NCBI GenBank assembly: GCA_013397075.1
Contig: VWZS01009947.1
Location: 744,001 to 808,000 of the forward strand
Length of the DNA: 64,000 nt
Source: Rhabdornis inornatus
Lineage: Eukaryota > Chordata > Aves > Passeriformes > Rhabdornithidae
Reading direction: 5' to 3'
The notes under the pieces were generated by a model. That model saw nothing but the letters and a program-made list of their open reading frames with translations, was not told where the DNA came from and did not search any database. Shown here in pieces: positions 1 to 12,500 of the stretch (the stretch's first letter is position 1; every line of letters starts with the position of its first letter). The position numbers and the translations under genes are program-made.

Positions 1-421
1 GTCTCCAGAATGAGCAGAGTGGAATGCAGTCAGAAGGAGAAGGTATAAAAATATGAAGTCACCATCACTCACAAAGGACCCCTTTTTCAGGAATGGCTTA
101 AAAGGCATTCCTTTCCACACCATGGCAAGGTGTGGTATCCTGTTATGGATACTGCCATTGCAATTCTATGCTGCACAAGAATAATGTTAAGGAAGATTAG
201 AAAGAAGTGGGTAAGAGCACTGATCCTTCTTTTAATCCTAAAATATGTTCTAAATGGATACAGACCACATTGGAAAAAATAAAAAAACTTCAGCCTAAAC
301 AATTTTCAGTGTCCATTAAAGTTTTCAGTGCAGTCCCAGCACCTTAAACTGCTGTTTCCATTTCAATTCCGCCTTTTGACTGAGCTGGTGAAACTCTAAT
401 CACTTCAAAAGGAATTCTTAC
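1..421 (-). other. DAAM2: Intron following window exon 20 (partial)
   Basis: Start of the intron after the donor at 417-421. No exon, repeat or RNA gene recognised. Confidence 0.85.
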
Positions 422-553
422 CTTGTCTCTAGCCTCGTTGAGAAGGTCTTCTAACTCTGAGAAGCTGAAACTGGCCACAGTGATGAAATCGCCCATCACA
501 GGAACAAACCTGTCCCCTGATTCTCGCATGCGTCTCTTCTGATAATCCAGTTC
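422..553 (-). CDS. DAAM2: DAAM2 window exon 20 (FH2, last exon in window)
   Basis: A 132-nt exon of 44 codons, phase 0 at both ends, reading ELDYQKRRMRESGDRFVPVM then GDFITVASFSFSELEDLLNE and ARDK. The acceptor is tcttgcag before GAACTG; the donor is AAG then gtaaga. It lies near the C-terminal end of FH2. The rest of FH2, the DAD and the 3' UTR should follow below position 1. Confidence 0.95.
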
Positions 554-3500
554 CTGCAAGAGAAGTAAACAGGCAAGTGTCAAAGATTCCTCAGTGATGA
601 GGAAAGGAGCAGGAAAGTCCATCTGTTCCACTCACTGCAGAGCATGCTCTGCTCCCACATTCATCCAGGGCTCTAACTTAAAAACCACTTTCTCACTAAG
701 TCAGAAGTTTTTAGGCAAGAGAGAGGAGGTCAAGGTGGGACGAGGGAAGGTCCTGGTTATAGTTTCACTTCTCCTCAAACAACAACCACTCCCAAGAAAG
801 CCATCAACATGCTAAGTTTCTAAAGAAACGTTATATTTAAGTATCAGCTACATGAAGTGCTACATTTTTTTCCCATGCAAAATGACAAATGATAAAGAGC
901 TCTGTGTAGCAAGTGACTTTAGGATTTTCAATAGTGAGTTTTGCCCCATCGTCCCTTCCCATGGTCAATCAAAATGCTGCATACTTGGGAAAATGTGCTC
1001 TAGATATCCTCTTTATTTCTCTGAAAAGCACCAGGTGAACAGCAAAAAGATGTCAAAATTGGTTCTCCCACTGAAGGACAAGTAGACAGATGCCAGGTGC
1101 AACATTTGTTAGCACCCTGCTAAGCATTAGCTTGAACGTCATAAAAATGACAGAGTTATAAACTGGGGCTATTGTGCTAAGAAGAGTTATGGTAAAAGGA
1201 AAAAGAACACATAAAACCATAGCAAACAAAGATCCCTTTTTCTGCTACCTACAAAAATAAAAAAAATTGATTGTAAGATTCTTTATTTCTGGCTCAAGTT
1301 TTTTAGTTTTAAGCCAAGATTACCCATAGCTATCTCTTCCCTTACTTTAATCATCGTGCTTGAAACGTGGAGAGAGCTACAGAACTCCTCAAACAGACTA
1401 ATTTATAGTGAGATTGGATGTCTCCCATGCCTGTGCTTGGCTTGTGTGCTGTTGACAGTCTCATGGGGACAATGAAATTGTAATCTGGGCCTCATCTTTA
1501 TTCTCAGCTGAATAATCAGTGGGAATAATAAAGCCTGACTTTCTCTGTAGGGAAAGCAGCATGAAGCAGCAGGTCAAGTTACGATCTGACCCTCTGTTCC
1601 CTTTGGAAAAAAATATTTTTGTGCTGGCTGCAACTCTAGCTCCATGCATGTTGGGTGCTCTCTGTTACTGGTTGTCAAAATAGTAGTTCACAGAGCCAAA
1701 TGGGAAGGTTTATATGCACCTATGGGTAGGTTTATAAGCATCAATGCTGAGAAACATCTTGGGATTTGCTCCACACAGTGCTGCTGAATGCCAAGAATTA
1801 CTTTGGCTGTCAACAGTCTAAAATCTGACATGATATATCTTTTGGTCTGGTGTGAGTTGGAAAGAGAATGTAACCACCACAAGGAAAGACCACAAAGCAG
1901 AAAAGGCGTAGGAAAAGCAATGAGGAGGTGGCCAGAGAAAGCCCACAATAAAGAAGTGCTACTTCCCCTGCTTTGTATTACATCCTCTTCTCCACTGGTT
2001 TTCCTGACACATCACAAGGGACAGTCTTGGGAGCACTGCTCAGCACATCACTTTGCAGTGAATTTTGTCTATGTTACCATCACTTTGAAATGAACCTTAC
2101 AAATACAAGAAATGTCACTTTACATGCTTCTAAGAATTATGCATCTTTTTTCCAGCCACTCTCTTCCATTCTAATTTCAAAGCTTATTTTAGCTGAAAGT
2201 TGCTCCACTCTCTCCTTCCCCTTTTCTCTGGCAGGTGAGTACCACAATTCTGTCTTCTTATTCACTGTTGAAAGCTATGGCATTTGGGACTGTTACTGGA
2301 GAGCAGTGTTTTTCAAAGTAAAATTAATATTAGGTGGTCTGCTCTTCAGTTTCAAATTCAGTTCTTCCCTGCAGAATAATTATGTCAAAATGCAAAAAAA
2401 CTTTAAACCCACACAAGTAACCAGTATGACTATGTAATCAGCCAGAGAGCTACACCACAGAATAAAAAAATCCTCTGTATCTTCTAGAAATGGTCTATAC
2501 TAATCATAGTAGCACAACAGAGGTCCTGCTGGGCTGGGCTGCTGGGTCTCTAGAGGGATGAAATGATTCAGCCATGGTAGGAATTTCTCAAGCGGTGGTT
2601 ATGATCTTCTTGCTGTCTGAGAGAAGGGCTCTGCTGACAAAATTCCCTTCCATTATTTATCTGTCCTTCTGGAAGTGTTCTACACAAAGGCAAAAGCTGC
2701 CTGAATGTCTTGAAAATGAATATATCTTATTTTTACAAAGAAGTGAGCTGCAAATCCAGGAAGCCAAACAGTCTGTAGTACCTTTAAGAACATCTGACTG
2801 CTAAACTATTTTTAGCTTTCTATTCTTAAGGGGCCTTGAAGAAACACCAGTCACTGGAGCCAAGGCTGTGGTGAGAACACACTGGAATAGAATCAAGAAT
2901 CACACCTTCCCCTCCTCCCCCTTCCACCTGACAGTGATCTTCTATTGTTGCTATAGTGCTGCTTTTTACACGCCAGAAAACCACGAACTGAGCAAGCAGA
3001 CTGGGAGGTGCTGGCAGCCTCAGAAGAAAAATACCATGGCAGGAAGAAGACTGAGGTAGGAAGATGCTGATTGTATGGGAAGGAGAGGTTGCCCATGGAA
3101 CCCATGTATGGAAAAGAGAAGAAAAATCAGCTGTCAAGGCAAAAGGACTAATCTGATGAAAGAAAGCAAAACAGAATTAGCTACTCACATTTTAAAGGGA
3201 GGGAATTGTCTGTCCCAGCCAAAAACTGGGCCTCTCTTCATGTCATGAACTCCATGTTAGCCTCCCTTTTACAGATGCTTTTAATTCCCAAACACTCTAC
3301 TTCATGTATGGAACAGTATTTCTTCTTATTGTTGCATTCTCCCTTACCCCAACAATCCAGAAATAAGGTTGGGAAAGTTTTGGATTTTTTTTTCACAAGA
3401 GGATCACTGGTTAATTACACGATGAACTGCTGGCAACAGCCAGACAGCCTAGAGACCACTGACAGGACAAATATACCTTCCTCTACCCCAGAGGCAAAAG

Positions 3501-6500
3501 CAAATTCAGGTCATGTGAAAGAAAAATGAAGTCATCACTGTCTTGTCTCATGGTGAATGAGAAGGAGTGGAGGGTCCTGTGTTAGTCCTTTGTAAATAGG
3601 TAATCCTTGCACAGAAATCACCCAATGCAATTTCCAACAATTGGCTTTCATTAATAGCAGGAAAAAACCCACCATTGTTGCTTTGCTTGCCAGCTCAGCT
3701 GCTTCGTCTTTAACTAGTTTCTATCCTTCCCTTTGCCTTCCCAAGGAGTGCTTAGGATAGAGGTTAGGGTTGCATATAACAGAGCACTACCTGCTTGCTA
3801 CTACTCCATGAGCCATGTGAAACACTTGCTCAGCAGCCATCCATCCCTCAGTTAGAAAGAGCATGAATTTTATTTCTTCTTTCAGTCCATGCCATTTATC
3901 AAACTGTCCTTTTACCTTCCAGGTTGAGATCAAACAAGCTTTTCATTAGCCTTAACTCTGCTAAGATCATCAGCAGGAGCTCCACATGAGAAGCTTTTAT
4001 TTGTTTTTTCTTGGTTAATGCATTCTGGAATGGAATGGAAAGGAATGAAAAAAGAAAGCCCACTTTATCTTATCATAAAATATATAGTGCCCCTGATTCT
4101 GAGAGAGATATTGTAAGTGTGGCACTTCGGAAACCTTCAGATACTTACAGTTTCAACAGCTTTCAATCCAGTCTTTATGTTGTTGACTTCCTTCTCCAGC
4201 TCTACCAGGCTGCACAGGAGACAGACAAAACAAAAAGAGCAGTGTTACACAGGGGTGCAGGAACTGTGCAGCAGCACAGCCCACTGGCCCATCACGTCTG
4301 GTATCCGGCCTCTGGCACCAGCCACGCCAGATGACTCCAAACCAGGGGAAGGGGATCTGTTCCTGCTCTGTGCTACTTTTTGTATGAGATGTAAGATGAG
4401 GCAGCCCCTGCTTGCCTGTGGTCACACGGAAGACTGGGATTTTCCTGGGAAGGAAAGGGGGGGTTGCCCTCAGAACATCTGCCCCGCAAACTGAGCCTGA
4501 CCCTTCAGCCAGCCAGGAGTGTACACCACACGGCTTGCAGTGATCAGCTGACACATAAGCAAGGAGCACAGCTTTAGCACACACATCACTGGAGTCTCAG
4601 ATTATCTCTACATATGATTCTTACACCACTAAATCCCATTAGCAGTACATTTACATGTGATTTTTGTTTTTTCTCCCTCACAGTCCAAACATTGTTTTTT
4701 CCATCTGCACTTCTACCATATGGTAGTCTGGGCCGGCTTACACTGTAACTGAGCATAGTACTCAGTACTGTTAATGTTCATACATGCTTCCCTAGACACA
4801 AATGTTACACTGAATTTCTGCTCATCATATATAAACATGAATTTCTTTCTTTTTCTAGGGCTTGTGAGCAAATAAGTCTTTAATGTCCAGATAACTAGTG
4901 AGTACCTATTTGTGAGTCAGCAGGCATCCCCTCCAAATATTTGGGGAGTAGTAGCTTACATCTCAAAAACACCACTAAAGCTCTAAAAAGCCTTTGAAGC
5001 GTGAAAATACATTCATTTTTCACTTGTCTTTCATTAATTGGACTAGATCCTTACAGAAAGAATCATGTCTGGGTAAATAATATGCATAATATTTTTTGAG
5101 CAGTGCTTTGGAAAGAGAAAAAAAATGTTAGTGTTTGGGGGAAGGCGTCTGTATTCATTTCTCATAAACACTTCCAGAAATGGACCACTGACTTTTTTGC
5201 AGAAAGCATGATGCTTTCCATATTTCTGTGCAAGACTGATTTGTGCAAAAGTTTGAACAATCTTCCTGAAAAAGATTTACTGTAGCCTAATTGACCCTAT
5301 CTTAGAAACAAACCTGCAATTACCCAGAAAAAATAGCACACTTAGATGAACCACCATAGAATATGGTGAGTGAATTACAAACAACAGCCAGCCGAGTTAG
5401 AATGTCTGATTCAGAAATAAAGTAAATACAGGCATATCTGAGTAAAGCTATCAATTCAGTTATCTACAATAAAGGCATTACAAATGTAAGGCTGGCCAGG
5501 GGTTTAGAAGACAGAAATGAAAAAATTATGATAACAAAATTAACAAAAATTGCCAAGAACTCCAACTCTGCGAAGTAATAGCACTGGACTTACTTGACTT
5601 TTGCTGCTTCTGGAAGATGCTGCAACTCAGATTGGATATCTAGGATATCTGGGTAATTCTTTTCAAAGATCATAATTAAGTAGTGCAAGAGTGTAATGTT
5701 CCTAAAGAAAATAAAATAAAAACAGAAAGTAGAAATGAGAAGGAAGATGGTCACGAGAAGGAAAGGATGGTGAAAGGATTGTGACAAATCAGTGAAAAAT
5801 ATTTGGTAGGAAATGTGCTTGTTTGGACAAAATAAGCAATATATCAGCAGTTAACAGCTGTGCTACTGAAAGAAAATTACAAAGGATTGAAATGGATTAG
5901 TCCTTTATGAACCATCCTTTCTAAAACCTCAAGCAATAAATATACTGTATCCTAATTTATTCTGGAAACACCAGCATGCTTCCATCCATCTATCTGTGTA
6001 GATGGTGTAATGGAAAAGAAAATTGCATAACACAGTATAATATTTGTCACCAGATACTTCAGAGAATAAACAGCTAATAGCACTAAAAGGACATTAACAT
6101 TTAAGGGAGAAGCAAGCTGCCCTCAGAGGCAATGTGGAGAAAAAACCCAGGAGTTGACTAAGAAGAGAAAGAAGTTCTTGCCTGGAAAGACAAGAAAAGA
6201 AGAAGACTGGAAGACTGGAAAATCTGCAAAGAAAACTACTGCAGTAATGAAACAGCAGAGCTTCTGTGTAGTGGTCAGGCTCACTAACACAAAACCAATG
6301 GCAGCCCAAGCAGGAGCAGATAGAATTGAGATGTATGAGGGATGCAGGAGAAGGTTTAAGGAAATTTGTAAAGTAAACAAAGAATTCTGCATGTAAAGAG
6401 AACAGACATAGAGAAGTAGCCATAACAGCTACTTTGGGTGGGTGAAGTAGGGAAGATAGCAGATGGCCATGCTTCACACAGACTGGAGCCTGGGAGCTGG

Positions 6501-9500
6501 GAACTGGTGAGAGAACAGAATCTGCACAGCACATTTAATACATGGAAAAATCAAGCCAAGCTACATTAAGGCAAAAAAGAGTCCAACATTAGCTATACAA
6601 GCATTAGCCTTGGAATACAGAAAAGGACATTTTGGTAGTCAGAATAGTACTCTGTTAGTTCAAGCTCTATTAGGTAGGGATGACTTTCTTATGATATTTT
6701 ACTGCCATCATTCACTCTATCACAGCCTTAAGTAATTTAACCACAACTATGGTCTCAGCAGATCTTAAAATTCAAGGAAGGTGCAAGTTAATAAAAACCT
6801 GCATAAGAGATCTCCAAGGAAAACCTTAGTGCTGCTGGAGTCCAAATATCATATTCTCTGCCCAGTCTCAACTGGATTAATTTCCAGAACCGGCATGGGG
6901 ATATGGGGCAAAACATAGAGTGATTATAAAGACTTGCAGTCCATGTCAATGAACAGTAAGCTCCACATTCCCAAACCAGTTGTTTTCCTTATCTGCTCTA
7001 GATACAACCAGATCAGTCTCTCGGACTTATGCCTTGTGGTTTCATTAGTGGTGTACGTAGAGAAAACGTTTGTGACAGTGTTGCATCAGAAACATATGCC
7101 ATGCTTCACAGGAGACACAAAATTGTGCTCAGATTTTGTTGTGTGCCTTCTTTTTTTGCAAAACCATGGCCATAAAACTTTGGTAGAAAGAGCAAATTCC
7201 ATAGAAATCCTCCTTCTCCCCAAACTTATTTCAGTTTCTGTGAAATACATTCTGTCACCTATGCATAAGGTTGCAGAAACACAACCCAACATCAGATGTG
7301 CATTATCCAGAGAAACAGCAGAATTTGGTTGCTGTGTTAATAGCTGGTCTTAATTGCTGTAGAATCTTTTAGAGTGAAAATCTCTATTTAAATGCAAAAT
7401 AAGACACTATTTTCAATTGTCTACAGAGCAAAAACCAAACAAAAACCCACTTTCACTACTATGCTAAGAGATGCAGCAGCACAGTAACCGACATACTTTT
7501 GGCCTTTTACCCTACCTGTCTATGCTGGATTTGGTGTCTGCAATTTTGTTCAGGCTGGAGACTTTGAAGCCATAAGCACTTCCCCTCTGGCCCTTGTTCA
7601 TGTAATTCCCAAAGGCAAGAACTACCTCCAAGAGTTGCCTCAAACGCTTGCTTCGGATGAGTTCTTTGGATGCCAGAAGAATGGCTTGAAGAGAGAGAAA
7701 ATAGAAGACCAAGTTATTGCACAGTGTCTGTTTGTAACATGCTTGGGCCCATAATTTGAAACACCCTGAATATCATTTGCATGACAAATGCTGCAAGACT
7801 GTGTACTGTCCTTCCTGCACCCGCACACCCCCAGAATGAGGACAACTGGAAGGAAAATGCACTACATCAAATTTGTAGGAAGCTCCTCTGAACATAGGAC
7901 CAAGGCTATTCTCCTGTTACCTCACACTTTAAAAGCACAGCCAGTGAGAGCAGAGGCAAGGCTTGAGTTCTTCTGAAAATGCAAGGTAAAGTGCACTCAC
8001 TTCTGCTCTGTGATAATCATGGATGTGGTACAGAAGCTGTACACCTCTCCTGCTTCTCTAGGTTACACATTCCCTGAGTATCAATGTCCTGAATATCTGC
8101 CCTTTGAAGAGAGAAGGTGCAAGGACTTGAGGGTGAGAAGGCAAGGCTGACCTGGCACAGAAAGACCATGAAAGTTTTTGGCAGCTCAGCACAGCCTGAC
8201 AGCATGCTGTCATATTTGTCAGGTCATATTTATAGTACAACAATCATGAAATTGACTTTATTAAGTCAATGGGTGAGAGAAGAGTGTCAGACAGAATTAA
8301 TTTCTTAGCATATGACATGCCTTGGGTTCACTGGCTCTACAAACCTAGCATGCATGTAAAGCATCTCCTTTGAAGAAAAGTCTCTCTTGACCTTCCCTGC
8401 CCCTCTGCCCAACTCTTAGCAAAAGCTTTATTAATCATACCTTCCACTTTTGGTTTTGCTTCTGCCAGCCTCTCTGGAAACTTCTTCTTAAAGAATAATG
8501 CTTGCAGCCGCTGCTGATAGTGGTCAATCCTGCATGAAGGGCAGAGAAAAGCCAACACTGAACTGGAAATCTTGAAGCCCAGGGCCAGTATGCTCCCCAC
8601 ATAAATCTAATGGTTGGATGTTCAATCCTATAAAGCCAAGGCACGGGATTAGGGACATAGGTCAAACATAGAACACTACATAATCAACCTTGTCATGAAA
8701 GTGGTGGGCCTCAAGTCATGTTTTGCTCTCAACTGAAAAGGGGCTGGAAGAATTCCCATTACACTCAAAATATAAAAGTCATGGGAGATGCCAGCTACAC
8801 CTCAACTAGCAGAACAAAATGTTAATCCTCGTCAGGGGTGTAGCAAAGCTGGAACAAGAAAGAGGATCAGAGGATGAGATGAGATAGCTTAACAGAAAAA
8901 GGGATCTATATGAAATTCTGACCCCTGGCTACACTACATCTGATACTTGGATCTGCATTCCTTTTTGTGAGGAAATTTAGGCAGAGGAGGTAGATTTCTG
9001 CTTGTCATCAGGGCACAGGCCCTTGTGCTTCAGAAGCACAGAGAAGTGCTTCTTGTCAATGAAGTTTGTGTCATGAACGGAAGTATTTGTAACATTCACA
9101 GGCTTCTGGCAAACACAGGGTATAATGCTGGCCCACAATCTTGCACATTCCCCTCCAGTGCCAGATGATCCATTTTCAATAACAACTACAGCTGTTTCCA
9201 AGAAGTCCTGCATGCACTCTCCCATAATGTATCAAACAGACCTGCTCATTTCAAAGAGGAAACGATCCGCCCGGGCCATGCGCTCGATTTCATGTTTGTG
9301 CTCCTCCAACAGGTCAGTATCGCTCTTTTCAGGAACAAACTTCAGTAGCTAGAGTGAGAGACACAAACCAAATACTGAGATGTGAGATCCAAGGAAAATG
9401 AGAAGGAGACAGAGGGGCACAAACAAACCCTGGTGGAGAGAGAGCCCTCAGATTTCTCTGCTAACACTGGGAAGCATTACATTGACTCAGCCGTGTGACC

Positions 9501-12500
9501 ACAACTTCAAAAAAGTGCAGCTGTGTCTACAAAACTGACCTCTTCTAAACCTTTGCTTTCTGTTCTGTTTTTATCCTTCACTGACCCCATTAAGATTAAT
9601 TTTTAATTCTATGGGGAATTTCCCATTTCAAAATCCTAAAGGCCAAGTGCTACTGCAACTTACCCAAGGGGAAGTACAGAGTGAACTTGATTCCCACAGC
9701 ACTATTTGGAGTTTAGATTGGTGCAAACAAGAGCAGGATGTGTCCCAAACAGAGTGAAGTACCCATCGTGCCTATTGTAGAGTCCACACAAAGCCTCATC
9801 TATCTCTCTCGGATATGCCCTACACTGCTGAAACAATAAACAATAACCAAGCACTTGGATATGCGTCTGACACTGGCTGCTATTCATATGCTGACCTTAA
9901 AAGCTCATACTTTGACAGATTTTTGACATATCTGGTGGTAGTTGTGCTTTAGTATGGTTATAAATACTGCCCTGCACACAGCCTCAGCTCACAGCCACAA
10001 AAATTGGTCACAAGGCATATCGAGTTCTCTGCCTTTTACCACTTACTAACACTTTATTGCACTCCACAAATATGTGATATTCAAAGGTGTGGAGCATCAG
10101 AAGCTTGCAGTGACTTCTGGAGCAGCTGTGGTCATTCAGATAACATGACAAGTAGGCTATAAATTTCCAAAATGGAAAAGCTTTTTGTGCATGATTAAAC
10201 ACTGTGACTGTACAGAAAGAAGGAGTCACATTTATTAGACAGTTCATAATTATAATGTTTTGCACACTCCTAAGGAACTTTATCACATGTCTCTTTGGTC
10301 AAAGCATCATCTGTTACCTTTTATAAATGGAAATTGGGCAATGGTGGTGTAATTTGGTGTAATGGTGGAGTTTTCTCCCTCACAAGTTATACAGGCAACC
10401 AGGTGCTGGGGATGGAAGTCCCTGCTCCCCTTATAATGTTCCTGCAAGATCCCTTCTAGTCCTGGCTCCTAACCATTGACCTACATGGCCTGGTTCCTGG
10501 CCCTTCCTGATAGAAAAATCAGGTGAAGAAGGGAGATGAAGAAAAAGACGAGAAAAGGAAAACAACAGCAACAAAAAATAATCATCAGGAAAAAGTAGAG
10601 ATGGGAAAAATGATGGGAAAGAGAGGACATAAAAAGAAACCTCATACCACTTGTAACCATGCAAATTTTGCACCAATAATAGAAACAGTTACATGACAGA
10701 GGTATACCCAATAACATTGGAAAAAATACTTTTCTCATGCTCTCACGTGCAGCTCCACTGACATGACAGGGCCAAGTTCTGATCTGCAGAAAACCCAGCA
10801 GTGCCAGTATGTACATCCACTTGAGAAAAGGCAGTGAAGGACCTAAAAATAAGTTATATCTGACTTTAATCTTTCTCACCTGCTCAAGCATATCCTTCGC
10901 TAGGTCTTCTTGTTCATCCATCTTCAAGATTGCTTGTCTGATTTCTTCATTAGACAGCTTCAACCTTTCAAAAGTATCAACATTGTACCATTAGGGCAAA
11001 GTTTAAGTGACTGGCAATTCAGAAAGCAGGAAGCCTGAAACACTGTACTAGACAGGCATGAAACAACCAGAGCAAGCTCTACTGTAAAGTTGCTATTCTA
11101 GAATATTCAGGTAAGAAGAACAAATAAGTTCTAAAGACAGGGGTTTTATGGAAAATGTATTTTTATCTTCTTCAGCTAATCAAACACACATCAAAAATCA
11201 GATGGTGATGAGTAACAATCAAGTCCTCATAGATCAAAAGTGTTTCCAAGTTCCCCCATACTGGATACCACCCTCATTAAGTATAATAAAACCCTTCATG
11301 TCCATGTGACTTCTGACTGTGAGCTCATGTAACACCCTGACTTGTGAATATTAAAGCATCTCCCAGAGTAACAAATAATGGGGCTGAAAACTCTGTTACT
11401 GAGAAAGGGTTTTCTTGCAAGAAAGCAGCTTGTGCTAGGTAAATTCATTCTGTCAGCAATGACAGATAACAAAGGAACAAACAGACAGCATCTGCATATC
11501 CATGTTTCATATGAAATGTGAAACAAGCTCTGAAAACAAGAACCTTTTAGTGTTATCTGAAGTACTAAGTTTACACCCTCCTTACCACCTGTTCCTGTCA
11601 ATCTGTGTACAATGAGTAGGAGTCATCAGCTACAACTGAACACAGAATCAATAAAGAAAAGAATTCTCAAGGTCTCCACTCAAAATCCAGGGCAGATTAG
11701 GAAAAGGATTAGGAAAATTTGTCATTACCAAGATGTTGCTTGATGGATATTTGAAATTAACTTGGTGGTTCTCAGAGCAGATGTCAACAAAGAAATGCAC
11801 CAAACCCAACCCATGATACTCAGGGAGAGTAGGGAATATTGAAGTGAACCATAAAGGAAAAGCTATTACAAGAAAATCTCAGTTTTGGGATTGAAACAAT
11901 AGAGTGCAAAAAGAAATATTTGAAGAGTGAAGTTTACAGTCTCCATGGACCTTCAACTATCAATATAATTAATTAACAGTAGAAAGAGAAGAGAAAATGT
12001 AAATATAAATAAGAGACAGGCTGATGCATGAGGCTAAATGTTTTAGTCTTTAGTGCTAAGAAGTTCCATGTTGAAATTTCACATTGCCATTGGCATTTGG
12101 ATAGAATCATACTTTTGGAACTAGGTAAAAGCAAAAGAAAAAGCTTTATTTTTACAAACAGGAAATATTACTAAATCTAAGAAAATTAAAATATTTTTAT
12201 ATTGCCCAATATAACCAACAGCTGGAAACTAAAATATGAATCAACAGACATTTGAAGTTTTTTAAGTATTACATCTCTGAGCTAATTGCTCTTACTATGT
12301 TTCAAGTTGGTCATCATGTCATCTTTCCACAAGGAGGGAAATCTGATACTAGCTAAGCAAGATAAAGTACTGAATTTCCAGAAAAGCTTCATAATTGGGG
12401 TATGCTCAGATGAGATATAAGAATTAATAATTTTACAATGGAAAGGTTGGAAACTTTTTACTTCAGGTCATTAGTTTGACTCTGGATTAAAAAACCAAAC

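Noticed and set aside
1973..2437. 154-codon open frame on the plus strand
   Set aside because: No domain-like sequence and no promoter or splice context; a chance frame in intron 19-20.
4153..4584. 143-codon minus-strand frame overlapping exon 19
   Set aside because: The real exon (4149-4209) is in a different frame and matches FH2; this frame has no homology that I recognise.
6094..6534. 146-codon open frame on the minus strand
   Set aside because: Composition is dominated by Ser, Phe and Leu from a purine/pyrimidine-biased stretch, with no exon signals or recognisable domain; it sits inside a DAAM2 intron.
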